This document shows, piece after piece, positions 9,050-18,794 of a stretch of DNA of 64,000 bases (the first letter of the stretch is position 1; every line of letters starts with the position of its first letter). Source of the DNA: Paraburkholderia sp. BL23I1N1 (GTDB taxonomy: Bacteria; Pseudomonadota; Gammaproteobacteria; Burkholderiales; Burkholderiaceae); NCBI RefSeq assembly GCF_003610295.1, contig NZ_RAPV01000004.1, positions 62,001-126,000 of the forward strand, written 5' to 3'. Made by a program: the position numbers and the translations under genes. The notes under the pieces were generated by a model. The model was not told the DNA's origin. It made no database searches and worked only from the letters and a program-made list of their open reading frames with translations.

Positions 9050-10423
9050 TCACCAGGAAGTAGAGTGGGCCGCATCGCGCCCGATCGTGTAGTACTTCCA
9101 GCCACTATCCCTCATCACACTGGGCTCGTACAGGTTGCGTCCGTCGAATATAACCGTGTCGTTGAGGGCTTCCTTCACCTGCTCGAAGTCGGGACTGCGG
9201 AACTCCTTCCATTCAGTCAGGATCACCAACGCATCGGCGTTTCGGAGCGCCACGTCGCGCTCTTTCGCAAAGGTCACATGCTCGTAGTCGTCGGGGCCGA
9301 GGTCTTCCGCCAGGCGCCGACGGGCTTCGTCAAGGGCAACGGGGTCGTACACGTTGACCGACGCTCCACCGCGAATCAATGCTGCAATCAGTTGCCGGCT
9401 GGTTGCCGCTCGCATGTCGTCAGTGTTCGGCTTGAAGGCAAGCCCCCAAATGGCAAAGCGTTTGCCATTAAGTGCGTTATTGAAGTGCTGTTTGATCTTG
9501 TCAAACAGTACCGTCTTTTGCAGTGTGTTCACATACTCGACCGAAGCCAGAATGTTCAACTCCATGCCGTTTTCGTTGGCGGTATGCATCAGCGCCTGCA
9601 CGTCTTTCGGAAAACAGGAGCCACCGTATCCGCAGCCAGCGTACAGGAAGCTGTAACCGATGCGTGGATCAGAACCGATGCCGCGCCGGACATGTTCGAT
9701 ATCCGCGCCGACGCGATCCGCCAGGTTCGCGAGTTCATTGATGAAGGAAATCCGTGTGGCGAGCATTGCATTGGCCGCGTATTTGGTGAACTCGGCCGAT
9801 CGCACATCCATGCACAGGGTGCGTTGATGATTGCGGTTAAACGGTGCGTAAAGCTGTTCCATCAGGCTCTTCGCGCGCAGCCCTGGGACGTCGGAATCGT
9901 ATCCCAGGACGATTCGATCTGGTCGCATGAAGTCCTCTACAGCAGCGCCTTCTTTGAGAAACTCCGGATTTGAAACCACGGCGAACTGTGCATCGTGGCC
10001 GCGTGCCGCCAATTCCTCCGAGATCGCATCACGCACCTTGTCCGCGGTACCCACTGGCACGGTCGACTTATCTACAATGACCTTGAACGAGTCCATGTGC
10101 TGGCCGATGCTGCGTGCAGCAGCAAGCACGTACTTCAAGTCTGCGGAGCCGTCCTCATCCGGCGGGGTTCCGACCGCGATGAACTGGATATCGCCGTGTG
10201 CAACCCCTTTCGCGATGTCAATGGAAAACGTCAGACGACCGGCGTCGCGATTACGCACGATCACTTCCGATAGACCAGGTTCGTAGATGGGTACACCGCC
10301 GCTGTTTAGCTCTTCGATCTTCGCTGCATCAATATCGAGACACAGCACATCATTGCCCAACTCCGCGAGGCATGCTCCGGTGACAAGACCGACATAACCT
10401 GTTCCGACGATAGTGACTTTCAT
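9050..10423 (-). CDS. ugd: UDP-glucose 6-dehydrogenase
   Basis: 457 residues. It oxidises UDP-glucose to UDP-glucuronate with two NAD+, supplying glucuronate for the EPS. The Rossmann motif IVGTGYVGL is at residues 5-13, [10 protein letters not shown] at about 118-126, the substrate helix [10 protein letters not shown] at about 211-220 and the catalytic Cys270 in [12 protein letters not shown]. The C-terminal UDP-binding domain contains [13 protein letters not shown]. Length is normal. The start is the ATG at 10423, which begins the Rossmann strand; an in-frame extension upstream has no homology. It is transcribed opposite to the glycosyltransferase operon. In cepacian-producing Burkholderia the equivalent gene is bceC. 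Confidence 0.95.
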   Translation of the reverse strand: MKVTIVGTGYVGLVTGACLAELGNDVLCLDIDAAKIEELNSGGVPIYEPGLSEVIVRNRDAGRLTFSIDIAKGVAHGDIQFIAVGTPPDEDGSADLKYVLAAARSIGQHMDSFKVIVDKSTVPVGTADKVRDAISEELAARGHDAQFAVVSNPEFLKEGAAVEDFMRPDRIVLGYDSDVPGLRAKSLMEQLYAPFNRNHQRTLCMDVRSAEFTKYAANAMLATRISFINELANLADRVGADIEHVRRGIGSDPRIGYSFLYAGCGYGGSCFPKDVQALMHTANENGMELNILASVEYVNTLQKTVLFDKIKQHFNNALNGKRFAIWGLAFKPNTDDMRAATSRQLIAALIRGGASVNVYDPVALDEARRRLAEDLGPDDYEHVTFAKERDVALRNADALVILTEWKEFRSPDFEQVKEALNDTVIFDGRNLYEPSVMRDSGWKYYTIGRDAAHSTSW

Positions 10424-10936
10424 GGATTCTGGTGCGCGTGGAAAGTGGAAATATTCTGCGAGTCGGCATGTAAATGCTAGCCTGATCGGCTTGTCCGAAG
10501 GCATAAGGGTCCGACGAGCTCGCATCGTTACTCAACGAAACCTGTTTGGGGAATACCTGGCGCAAGGCGACAATGTAATTTCTCTTTTCGTCAAGGTTTG
10601 ATCGACATGTCGAGCCCGGCGGGAGCGAAACGAGCGTATCTGCTTCGCTAGTTGGAAACCGACGATTGGAGAGGCCTGGTGAATGGCGCGCCGTTTGTGG
10701 AGAGGGCGCCTCTAAGAAGACGTCGGATAACGTCCCAAGATTGTCGGACAGAGCCAAATCTCGCAACGTATCCTTCTTAGAATGTGCACGGCTATTCGAC
10801 GAGCGGGAAGTATGCGTGCGATAACTATCTCGAAGACGTACCGGCACAGGGCACGCGCGTTGATCGGTGCTTTCACACGCAATCTGTCATGAGTTCCTCT
10901 CTAGTAACAACGTTCTTCTCGATCATTTTCTGCTGA
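10424..10936. other. Intergenic region between divergent ugd and the Nudix gene
   Basis: About 510 bases without a supported gene. It must carry the promoters of both flanking, divergently transcribed genes. I see no strong -35/-10 pair, terminator or repeat that I would defend. Short open frames in it lack ribosome sites and family resemblance. Confidence 0.5.
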
Positions 10937-11431
10937 ATGGCCATGCTTCCAACCCTTATGTTCTTGAATGTCGTCGATGTAACACCACTGGTAGCCATCG
11001 ACCTTATCATCGAGAACGAGATGGGCGGTTATCTTCTCGGGCGCCGCGTTAACAAACCCGCTCAAGGCTTCTGGTTTGTCCCAGGCGGTCGCATTCGCAA
11101 GAACGAGCGCCTTGACGACGCCTTTCACCGGATCGCAAGCGAGGAACTTGGTCGAACCGACCTTAGACGGGCCGATGCCGACCTTCTTGGCGTGTACGAG
11201 CATTTGTACGAGGACAATTTTAGTGGTCAATCCGGTATCTCGACTCATTACGTTGTACTCGGGTACAAGCTGCGGGGCACTATTGAACTTGCGAGCCTGC
11301 CGGACCTGCAACACACAGCGTACCGTTGGGCCACGAAGGAAGAGATCACGACCGATGCGGAGGTTCATCTGAACACGCAAGTTTATTTCGGTGGTCCCGC
11401 GCTACGGTGCGGAGACCGCTTTTCAATATGA
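10937..11431 (+). CDS. gmm: GDP-mannose mannosyl hydrolase (Nudix family)
   Basis: 164 residues. The Nudix-like segment PGGRIRKNERLDDAFHRIAS is followed by EELG and shows the variant box of GDP-mannose mannosyl hydrolases, which hydrolyse by attack at the sugar carbon rather than at phosphorus. The N-terminal TPLVAIDLIIEN strand and the WFVPGG loop are also typical. It releases GDP and mannose from GDP-mannose and usually sits in colanic-acid or EPS gene clusters (WcaH), where it may tune GDP-sugar pools. Family members usually begin with Met-Leu, so the ATG at 10943 is as likely as that at 10937. No good ribosome site is visible for either. Confidence 0.85.
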   Translation: MAMLPTLMFLNVVDVTPLVAIDLIIENEMGGYLLGRRVNKPAQGFWFVPGGRIRKNERLDDAFHRIASEELGRTDLRRADADLLGVYEHLYEDNFSGQSGISTHYVVLGYKLRGTIELASLPDLQHTAYRWATKEEITTDAEVHLNTQVYFGGPALRCGDRFSI

Positions 11432-12103
11432 TATGGACGCCCTCCTCGGATCCGGGGGCGACTGTTTCGTCGAGCGGGCGAATTCGTTGGCAGAAGAGTT
11501 AGCCGACGCATGCACACGGCGGTGAATCCCAGATTTATTGTGTCCGCTAACGTCAGAGTCTGGTTGATATCTGCCAGCCTGGCTCCAGGCGCGCCGGTGG
11601 TCGCTCATACTTCCATTCTCAATTGACCTCGGTGAGTGCTTCTGTGCCTTCGAAATCTCATCTTTCCTGCCTGCCCAATACGTGGGCTCTTTTCTGATCC
11701 ATCGTCGAAATGTCGGGCGGGGGCGGACAACGCGCATCGTGAAATATGCGTGTAGTCAGATGTTTGAACCTGCGGACAACAAGACCGATTTGTTGTCGGA
11801 AAGCAAAAGTCTACGAAATGCCCGCACACCGGCCGATAGTCGGTTGAGATGGAGGAAAAAAGAGAATAGTTCGAGAGACCAAGGCGAGGTATTTTCTCGG
11901 CGCGCACTGGAACCCTCTAACTGGCGTTAGTGGCCAGTGAATTGGAGGCGAGGCCCACTTCAACGGAAGGGATGGCGAACCCCGGGCGCCGGTCGTCAAG
12001 GAATGACACGAACACCGCAAAGGGTTAAAGCGTACTGGTAGCGCACAGGACTCACAGGGGCGGAATTAATTGGAAACGGGATTGGTAAGCGGGGGAATGA
12101 TCG
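11432..12103. other. Gene-poor intergenic stretch
   Basis: About 670 bases with stop codons in all frames at short intervals. Short open frames show no family resemblance or ribosome sites. No terminator hairpin with a U-tract was found directly after the Nudix gene. Confidence 0.4.
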
Positions 12104-12406
12104 ATGACGGAGAATGAACTCATCCAGGAGTCGGCCGCGCTGCGTGGTCAAGGCAAATATCGGGAAGCGATCGACCTCATCGAGGTGAACCTTCCGAACA
12201 TCGAGGGGGACATCCGACGCAATGCCCAACTCGAGGCATTCCGGGCCGCAGTAGAAGCCGGGGATGCCGAAACGGCGCACGAGTATGCGACAACGATTGC
12301 GGCCGAAGAACCGGCTCGGCCGAGCATCCTAACCGTTGTGCTGACCAACGGCGTATTAGGGTGGCCGATCAGGCCGGAAACGGTGACACAAGGCGGCCAC
12401 GCCTAA
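12104..12406 (+). CDS. Small hypothetical protein, TPR-like
   Basis: 100 residues, acidic and predicted mostly helical. The N-terminal half, ESAALRGQGKYREAIDLIEV, looks like a single tetratricopeptide-type helix-turn-helix, and a second helix pair (LEAFRAAVEAGDAETAHEYA) follows. A tail containing LGWPIRPET is not TPR-like. Codon use resembles a real gene. A GGGGGAATG stretch provides a modest ribosome site. It stands alone between long spacers, so it may be a relic or an independent small gene. Function unknown. Confidence 0.5.
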   Translation: MTENELIQESAALRGQGKYREAIDLIEVNLPNIEGDIRRNAQLEAFRAAVEAGDAETAHEYATTIAAEEPARPSILTVVLTNGVLGWPIRPETVTQGGHA

Positions 12407-12679
12407 GTGAACCGCAACCGCGGCGCGTCATGGAGGCAAACGCTGGACGGCCGTGTGGCGTCTCACCGCGCAGTGCGCGAGATGAAGGGCGACGCTTACG
12501 CTGCATTTTATCCCCGGCTACGACACGTCGTCGCTGCCGTCGGTATCCCTGTCCAACACCTACTTGCTAGCTCAGTGGCGTGGCTTGGCCGTCGAGTAAT
12601 TGCAGGGGGATCATCGGCGATGAGAGAGTGGACAGGGGCAGCTTGAAGCGCTCGCAATCGCGTACGTTATTTCAAGGAG

Positions 12680-12716
12680 ATAAAAAGAAGCCCGCCGCAC
12701 GAGGTGTCGGCGGGCA
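12680..12716 (-). terminator. Rho-independent terminator, minus strand
   Basis: GCCCGCCG (12690-12697) pairs perfectly with CGGCGGGC (12708-12715) around a 10-base loop. Read on the minus strand, the stem is followed by TTCTTTTTA. On the plus strand it is followed by A residues, so it works only leftwards. No protein gene on the minus strand lies upstream for several kb. Confidence 0.7.
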
Positions 12717-12830
12717 AAAAGAATCGAGGGGTGTCGTCGGACCGGGATAACCCCTCGAATCGGCCAGTCGCCAGTATCGAGCGGTAAGAATGGCGCGGCG
12801 CACAAATGGCGGTGAGAGTTAAGATTTTGT
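12680..12830 (-). ncRNA. Candidate small RNA (double hairpin, copy 1)
   Basis: Read on the minus strand, a TCGAGGGG...CCCCTCGA stem (arms 12751-12758 and 12724-12731) is followed 8 nt later by the terminator hairpin. The same order, spacing and stem sequence recur at 20.6 kb, with weaker similarity continuing about 70 nt 5' of the first stem. An intact terminator with no coding sequence in front suggests a short non-coding transcript. The 5' end is not visible and the stated limit is a guess. It could instead be the tail of an unrecognised short mRNA. Confidence 0.3.
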
Positions 12831-13374
12831 CCGAATCGGGCATTCGCTGCTATTGCGCGGGCTGAGTGCAAGCCGGCTGGTAGTCACGCACAGCGATGAT
12901 CAGCGAGTGGCTCGCATGTGAAAAGCTGTGGCGAACCATCCGAAGTGAGTGCCCGACTCTGCAAGCTGATCGGTCGGCGGTGGACGTTTAGTGAGGGAAA
13001 AAATAGTCGGCAGATTGAGGCCGGCGGGCTGAACAGGTCCTTTGAGAGGAGGGATTGGGCAGAGATTGGTATAAGCGGGAGAAATTTAGGCATATTTTGG
13101 AGAGTACAAGGCATAGATCCAGTCTTGAAGACTCACCTCTGATCCCTTCGCATAGAGTTGAGAAATGGGGTATTCCGCCAACATGTTAGCTTTTTCCGTC
13201 AGTGGCATTCCGCCATGCAGTAATCTGGATATGATGCACTGCAATCTAAATAGTTTTTTCCCGCGCTGTCACGAATCGTGGAAACTATTGCGACAGACAT
13301 TTAAATATCCTTTGCTGATCAACGTAAAATCGGTAATTTCGGAGCGTAGTAAATCGGCACATCGTACTGAAATA

Positions 13375-13421
13375 AACCAATACGATCGTCGTAATTAATT
13401 TGGTATGCTTATTTATTGGCT
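13375..13421. promoter_or_regulatory. Candidate regulator boxes upstream of yjbH
   Basis: AACCAATA (13375-13382) and the reverse-oriented TATTGGCT (13414-13421) lie in the AT-rich segment before yjbH. The motif AGCCAATA is found again as a perfect inverted pair and a single copy before the AraC-family gene. Binding by that regulator is inference from shared motifs only. Confidence 0.3.
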
Positions 13422-13687
13422 CGGTAAATTAGCCCGACATACGAGGGAGATTCTTATGACGCGATCCTGCCATAGGGCTTTGTGAAAGCGCGTGGGATGA
13501 AAAGAGAGGCATCGTCCAGAATTAGCGAAAAACAACACGAGGCGGCTGAACTGAACGTGGCGTGATGTATTAGCGAGTGGGCTGGCGATGGATACGTCGG
13601 GTATCAATCATCAAGATAGGCTGGTAATCGCTGCGATCGCGACGGGTTGGTCGACAGCAGCGCGAACTGATACAAGCAATTAAAAAT

Positions 13688-16066
13688 ATGACTCAGAATT
13701 TGCGCGGACAACGTCTCCGATCGGCACCGCGCGTGCTTGCGCTTGCTGCGGCTTTAGCGTTCTCCGCTTCGGCGGAGGCGACGGACCCTGCACTCAATGC
13801 GCTCGGGCAGGCTGGTGGTTTGGTGATTCCCTATGCGTTTGCACTGCCGGAAGAGACGGTGGAGGCGCAGTACAACAACTACATCGATCCGCGCTACGGA
13901 AAGCAGGCGACGGGTTCGCAGGTTTACTGGGGCGCTGTGGGTTTGTTGCCCTACGTGGAATTGTCTGCTGGGCTAGCAAACTATCCGGCTATCGTGCACG
14001 TTCCGTTTTCGAATGAGGATCGCACTGTTCTTCGTCATCTGATGGCGGACGTTAAAGTAGAAGTGCCGAAGTTCTTCAAGTACCAACCGAGCATTGCGTT
14101 CGGTGTGACGGATGTCAGCGGCCAGACACATTTCTTCCGTTCGAAATACGGCGTGGTGTCGCAAGCCTTTGGACCGGTGACGTTGACCGCCGGTTATGGC
14201 CAGGGCGATCGCCTCGATGGTTTGTTCGGCGGCGCGCAGGTCTCGCTGTGGAACACGGGTTTGTCGCTGCTTGCAGAAGACGATTCGAAGACGCCCTATG
14301 CCGGCGTGCGCTATCAGTCTCCGCGGATTAGCTGGCTAGCCGATGCGAACGTGATTGGTACGTTCATGCGTTCGATTCGCTCGACGGATGGTGTGTCGCC
14401 GCGCACGTCGTTCTCAGTGGGCATTCAGATTCCGCTGGGCAAACGCTTTAGCAGTGCGCGTTGTGCAGACGGTTTGTGCGCGGGCCCGCAAGTGCCGGTC
14501 GCGCAGACTGCGGACGCCGACGATGACGGTCCGATTCGCCTCGCGAGCCTGCAACCGGTGGACATGCGTGCCGCTACCGCTAACACCAACCCGCTGGCCG
14601 CAGCGCCGATTACGTATGTGCCGCCGCTGCAGTCGTATGCGTCTGTGATGTTGAGTGATGTGACGGCGGCCAAATCGTCGGATGCGCAATCACCCACCAT
14701 TCCGGAAGTGCTGGACACCTCCGCGCTTGACGAAATCGCCGCGCAACTCTTTGCAGCCGGCCTCGAGCGTGTGCGTGTCGGGATGAGCGGTCGCGATCTG
14801 GTGGTTGAGTACGAGAACCACCGATACAACCAGAACGAAGCCGACGCGCTCGGCATTGTGCTTGGGGTGGCGAGTGTGAATGCACCGCACGGCACGGACA
14901 AGATTCATGTGGTGATCAAGAAGGCCAATGAGCCGTTAGGCGAAGTCATTGTCGATCGCGATGCGTTTGCGCAGTTCGTTGCGGGTGGTGCGCCGACGGC
15001 TGCAAGCGCGTCAATGACGATGCGCACGCGTCCGACTTACGACGCGGATTCGATCGCATGGCATGGCAACGAGCACACGCATGGACTGACGCGGATTCAG
15101 ATCGAACCGATCGTCAGTTACCTGTACGGAACCGAGTACGGCAACTTCGACATTTCGCTCGGCGCCAACATTGAAGGGTTCGTGCCGCTGTGGCGTGGCG
15201 CGGAGTTGTACGCCAGTTATATCGCACCGATCTACAACACGAAGAACATGGACGACGGCCGCGTATTCAGCAATTACCGCTTGCGCGGCGGCCTGAATGC
15301 AGTCGCGTTGGCACAAAGCTTCTGGATCGTGCCGCAAGTGTTCAACGTGGCATCGGTCGGGAAGTTTGATTACTCGTATGTCGGCGTGCAAAACGAAACA
15401 ACCGTGTTCGTGCCGGGGCGCCCCGATCTGATTCGCTTGCGGCTTGCCTATTTGCACCATGAGCCGGGCCATGACGAATTGCCGAGTGAGAAGAATGCCG
15501 AGTTGACTTACCGCTGGGTGCAGCCGTCCTGGAAGTTGTGGATCGAAGCGGGCGTGGCGCGCTTTGTGGGTGGAGACAAAGGGCCGGTCGCGACACTGAC
15601 GCGCTGGTTCGACGATGTTTCGGTGAGCGTGCATGGCGAGCATAGCGGGCAGGGCACGTTTGTGGGCGCCGCAATCAGCTTCCCGCTGACGTTGCGTCAG
15701 GGGATGAAGCCGGGGATCAGTCAGGTGTACGGCTCTGAAGAGTTTGGGCTTGATTTCCGCACGCGAGTGGGATCGACGAATTATCTGACGACCAATGCGA
15801 CGGAGAACATGACGTTCCCGTATAGCACACAGCAGTACTTGCTGAATCAGGGCCGTTTTAGCGGTGAGTACTTCTCCACTCAGCTCTACCGGATGCGTGA
15901 TGCGTATCTGCGTTACGGGCGGCCTGGTAGTGACGAAACAAAGCCGAAGTCGCAAGTGAGTGTGCCTGCTGTATCCACGGGCGCGGCGCTTTCACATGGC
16001 GTCTGCGGAAACGGTTTGCAGGGTGTAAGCGACGGACGGGCGATGGTGCCGGTCAATTGTGAATGA
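13688..16066 (+). CDS. yjbH: YjbH-family exopolysaccharide outer-membrane protein
   Basis: 792 residues. A signal peptide covers about residues 1-31 (ALAAALAFSASAEA). The N-terminal part, ALNALGQAGGLVIPYAFALP, and the C-terminal part, LRLAYLHHEPGHDELPSEKN and WFDDVSVSVHGEHSGQGTFV, are diagnostic of the YjbH family, predicted beta-barrels tied to EPS secretion. A periplasmic domain (about residues 330-420) lies between two barrel-like sections, as in other members. It most likely helps export or assemble the EPS made by the upstream genes. A lipoprotein gene follows after 19 nt, probably in the same transcript. The ribosome site is poor. Confidence 0.85.
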   Translation: MTQNLRGQRLRSAPRVLALAAALAFSASAEATDPALNALGQAGGLVIPYAFALPEETVEAQYNNYIDPRYGKQATGSQVYWGAVGLLPYVELSAGLANYPAIVHVPFSNEDRTVLRHLMADVKVEVPKFFKYQPSIAFGVTDVSGQTHFFRSKYGVVSQAFGPVTLTAGYGQGDRLDGLFGGAQVSLWNTGLSLLAEDDSKTPYAGVRYQSPRISWLADANVIGTFMRSIRSTDGVSPRTSFSVGIQIPLGKRFSSARCADGLCAGPQVPVAQTADADDDGPIRLASLQPVDMRAATANTNPLAAAPITYVPPLQSYASVMLSDVTAAKSSDAQSPTIPEVLDTSALDEIAAQLFAAGLERVRVGMSGRDLVVEYENHRYNQNEADALGIVLGVASVNAPHGTDKIHVVIKKANEPLGEVIVDRDAFAQFVAGGAPTAASASMTMRTRPTYDADSIAWHGNEHTHGLTRIQIEPIVSYLYGTEYGNFDISLGANIEGFVPLWRGAELYASYIAPIYNTKNMDDGRVFSNYRLRGGLNAVALAQSFWIVPQVFNVASVGKFDYSYVGVQNETTVFVPGRPDLIRLRLAYLHHEPGHDELPSEKNAELTYRWVQPSWKLWIEAGVARFVGGDKGPVATLTRWFDDVSVSVHGEHSGQGTFVGAAISFPLTLRQGMKPGISQVYGSEEFGLDFRTRVGSTNYLTTNATENMTFPYSTQQYLLNQGRFSGEYFSTQLYRMRDAYLRYGRPGSDETKPKSQVSVPAVSTGAALSHGVCGNGLQGVSDGRAMVPVNCE

Positions 16067-16085
16067 CTTTCTTTGGAGATAGGCG

Positions 16086-16817
16086 ATGAAGCTTCTAAAC
16101 GGCGCTATGCAGCGCGCGCTGCAGTTCGGATCGATAGTGCTTGCGACCAGTGCGCTGGTTGCATGCGGTGGCAGCGGGGACTCGCCGGGCGCGACGGTGA
16201 GCGGTACGGCTGCGGTGGGCGCAGCGATGGCAAACGCAAGCATTGTCCTGACTTGCAAGAACGGTACGGGGAGTGCAACGGCTAACGCAAACGGCGTGTA
16301 TTCTGCGACTTTTAAGTTTGACGGACCGTGTGCGATCACTGCGTCGAGCGGCGCCACCGCGCTCCATTCGTTTGCGGTCAGCGCGGGCACTTACAACGTG
16401 ACGCCCTTGACCGAATTGCTTTTGAGCTATCTGGCCGGGCAGCTCGGAACCACCGTTAGCGGATTGCTGTCGGGAATCTCGAGCAACACAGCGTTTCAGA
16501 GTGCGCTGTCCAACAGCACGGTAATCGCGAACGCAGAGGCGGCAGTCGCCCAGTTGATCAAGACCCGGTACGGGATCACGCTTTCGTCATCTTCGTTCTT
16601 GACGGTTTCGTTCACGCCAGGGCAGCCCGGCGCGGATGCGGATTTGGACACTTTGCTGACCGCTGGCGCGATTACCGCGAATGGTCAGCCAGCGGCGTCG
16701 TTGACAGCCGCTGCGACAGCGGCGGGGGCGGCAGCGCCGATCTCCGGCGGGGGTAACAGCGGTGGAGCAACGGGTGGGACGGGCGGCACCGGTGGCACGG
16801 GAACCACAACGAAATAG
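16086..16817 (+). CDS. Secreted lipoprotein with Gly/Thr-rich tail
   Basis: 243 residues. The signal peptide ends in the lipobox LVAC (Cys at about residue 27), giving a lipidated mature N-terminus CGGSGDSPG. An immunoglobulin-like or carboxypeptidase-regulatory-like strand region (VSGTAAVGAAMANASIVLTC) is followed by a helical Ala-rich section. A low-complexity tail of GGTGG repeats follows (about residues 222-243). GGAGATA lies 6 nt before the ATG. Because it directly follows yjbH, a joint role at the cell surface in EPS export or anchoring is likely, but no enzymatic domain is visible. Confidence 0.75.
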   Translation: MKLLNGAMQRALQFGSIVLATSALVACGGSGDSPGATVSGTAAVGAAMANASIVLTCKNGTGSATANANGVYSATFKFDGPCAITASSGATALHSFAVSAGTYNVTPLTELLLSYLAGQLGTTVSGLLSGISSNTAFQSALSNSTVIANAEAAVAQLIKTRYGITLSSSSFLTVSFTPGQPGADADLDTLLTAGAITANGQPAASLTAAATAAGAAAPISGGGNSGGATGGTGGTGGTGTTTK

Positions 16818-17048
16818 CTTTCACGCGCGGAAGCAGAGAATCGGGCTGCCGGACCGGTTCAGGTCCTCAACGGAACTGGGCCGGCCGCTCGCTAAAGAAC
16901 CTTTGTCCAATACGAAATCGCTCTAACAAGCCTGGAGGGTATTTGAGGCTTCGTATCGCGATGGTCTGGATTGGATAACGAGGGTCTTTGCGATTCTGCC
17001 GCCAATATCCATGAACGGAACTACAAGGGCTTGAGACGTGAAAGGCAA

Positions 17049-17432
17049 CTATTCGTAGCCGAGCCTATGACTCAGAATGGGCGCGAAAAAGAGTGCTATC
17101 GCAGAGCCCGCTGCTTTACCCTCGAGCACCGCGGCCGCAGCAGCGGCCTGCATTCCGTACATGTGCGTGGATAGATCAAATAGCTGAGGTAGGCAGTAGA
17201 ACGCTGCGATCACAATGCAATAACCTTGCGTGACCGATATGCGCCAGCCTTTCTCGAAAGCGACAGCAGCGGCGACAACGCGCAGAACGCCGAACAATAC
17301 AAGCGCACCCACAGCAGCCTGTTCGCGGAGCAAATACTCTGGAATAAACTCGCCCATAACTTCCCGTTCACCTGGAACGTTAAACCACCAGAACCATCTG
17401 AAATTGAAAGCCGCCAATTCGAACGTTGCCAT
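17049..17432 (-). CDS. Small integral membrane protein of unknown function
   Basis: About 127 residues with three probable membrane segments: VGALVLFGVLRVVAAAVAF, a stretch around YCIVIAAFYCLPQLF, and AAAVLEGKAAGSAIALFFA. The N-terminal part FNFRWFWWFNVPGEREVMGE is aromatic and polar. The frame is open upstream to a TTG at 17564, but ATG 17432 starts the part with protein-like composition. An 18-bp palindrome at 17543-17560 lies upstream. The family is not recognised. Confidence 0.5.
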   Translation of the reverse strand: MATFELAAFNFRWFWWFNVPGEREVMGEFIPEYLLREQAAVGALVLFGVLRVVAAAVAFEKGWRISVTQGYCIVIAAFYCLPQLFDLSTHMYGMQAAAAAAVLEGKAAGSAIALFFAPILSHRLGYE

Positions 17433-17542
17433 CGAATGCCGGCCGCTCAGGACAATCAGTCTTCGGAATTCAGAAATGAGTTGACCGGTTTTGATGTTAT
17501 CGAAACCGTCCCGGGACAATGAAAGCACGGCTGAATGAACCA

Positions 17543-17560
17543 CTATATTGGCCGATATAG
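17543..17560. promoter_or_regulatory. Near-perfect 18-bp palindrome (operator-like)
   Basis: CTATATTGGCCGATATAG has six-base arms and a GGCC centre, with one mismatched pair. It sits just upstream of the small membrane-protein gene on the minus strand and has the size and symmetry of a dimeric repressor site. No cognate regulator can be assigned. Confidence 0.4.
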
Positions 17561-17810
17561 TCAAGCGCTACGTTCAGTAAAACGGGCGCGCGTTATCCGT
17601 GCGCGGCCCTGCTTTTCAATATCTACGGTCGTGTTGGCCGTGTCTGCTTTGACTGTCAACGCGACTGCGAAGGGACTCATTCGTCTCGGCAGACTGTCAC
17701 GGGTAGTAATTGGCGAGGGCAATCTGTGGCGTCCGCTTGGATTAGGGGCTGCCGCAGTGCTCCCCGGAATGGGCTGGTGCCGGTGATCCGGCACCTGTGC
17801 TTGAGGCCTT

Positions 17811-18794
17811 CTACAGTGCCACTTCGTTGCGCATCCGATAGTCCGTCGGTGTCGTCGCCAGATATTTTCTGAAGAGTTTCGACAACTGCCCGCCGCTGCT
17901 GATACCACAGCGGCGCGCGATCTTGTCGACTGGCAAACGCGATTCAATGAGCATCCGACAACTCATGTTTAATCGTGCACGGAGTAGATAGTCGGAGGGC
18001 GTCATGCCGATCTCGCTCTTGAAACGGCGCAGGAAGTTGCGCTCGCTCATCGCCGCGACCTGCGCAGCATCGTCGATCGAGATGGCACGATCGACGTTCG
18101 CTTCCAGCCAGCGCGCCGACGCCAGAATCTTCTCGCTGATTTGCGGCGCCGCGCCAAGCGTGACCGACGAGGTGAACGGTGCATTGGATTGGGGCGCGAT
18201 CGACTCTGCAACCTGCTGCGCCAAATCGGCCCCGAGATCCTCCTCGACGATGCGTAACGCCGTGGATACGGCGCCCGGCGCTTCCGTCAGCGACTTCGCC
18301 GGATACAGGCCGTGCGCTTCGTTGCCGCCATAGAGAAGCGGGCAGTAGCGACTGGGCAGCCCGGCCGCTTGCAGCAGCAACAGGCCTTCTGCGATCGGAT
18401 GCACGATCTCGCTGAACGGATGCCTGCGGCGTAGCCAGTTGCTCAACCGCTCGTCGCGGCACGCCTGCTGTACGCCCGCACCGCCGGCGATGAACAACAG
18501 ATGTGTCTGGTTCGTGCCTCGGTGCGACTGGACGTCGTCGGTCCAGACAAATACCGATGACGAACTGGCGATGCGCCCGCCCGCGGCGGAAAGCAGCGAG
18601 ACGTCGTAGCGTGCACTGCCAGATCGCTGCGCGGCGACGAGCGAGTTTGCCTTCTGGAAGATTTCGATGATTGCTGCGACCGTAGGCAGTGCAAATCCGT
18701 TGAACAGCGCGATGTCGATGCGAGTCAAAGCGTTCGTTTGCATCGGCGCGGCACTTTGCCGCGAGATGCGCGGCAGAGTATGTACCAAATCCAT
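17811..18794 (-). CDS. AraC-family transcriptional regulator with DJ-1/PfpI-like domain (GlxA type)
   Basis: 327 residues. The N-terminal DJ-1/PfpI-like sensor domain (about residues 22-195) includes IDIALFNGFALPTVAAIIEI and LLFIAGGAG. The C-terminal AraC domain (about 220-320) has two helix-turn-helix units: AISIDDAAQVAAMSERNFLR, and DKIARRCGISSGGQLSKLFR with its closing TPTDYRMR. GGGGA precedes the ATG. It probably controls the adjacent yjbH/EPS genes, since AGCCAATA motifs occur in its own promoter region and upstream of yjbH. The target and effector are inference. Confidence 0.85.
   Translation of the reverse strand: MDLVHTLPRISRQSAAPMQTNALTRIDIALFNGFALPTVAAIIEIFQKANSLVAAQRSGSARYDVSLLSAAGGRIASSSSVFVWTDDVQSHRGTNQTHLLFIAGGAGVQQACRDERLSNWLRRRHPFSEIVHPIAEGLLLLQAAGLPSRYCPLLYGGNEAHGLYPAKSLTEAPGAVSTALRIVEEDLGADLAQQVAESIAPQSNAPFTSSVTLGAAPQISEKILASARWLEANVDRAISIDDAAQVAAMSERNFLRRFKSEIGMTPSDYLLRARLNMSCRMLIESRLPVDKIARRCGISSGGQLSKLFRKYLATTPTDYRMRNEVAL

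Larger units (their letters stand above)
12407..13687. other. Long spacer upstream of yjbH containing a minus-strand double-hairpin element
   Basis: Nearly 1.3 kb without a supported protein gene. It contains the paired hairpins at 12680-12760 and a clearly AT-richer segment at about 13210-13440, probably the promoter zone of the downstream yjbH gene. That zone carries AACCAATA (13375-13382) and an inverted TATTGGCT (13414-13421), which recur in the promoter region of the AraC-family regulator at 17.8-18.8 kb. Confidence 0.5.

Noticed and set aside
8813..9973. 386-codon open frame on the plus strand
   Set aside because: Antisense to UDP-glucose dehydrogenase and the secreted protein; no recognisable motifs.
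15011..15955. 314-codon open frame on the minus strand
   Set aside because: Mirror of the YjbH gene, Arg/His-rich, no ribosome site.
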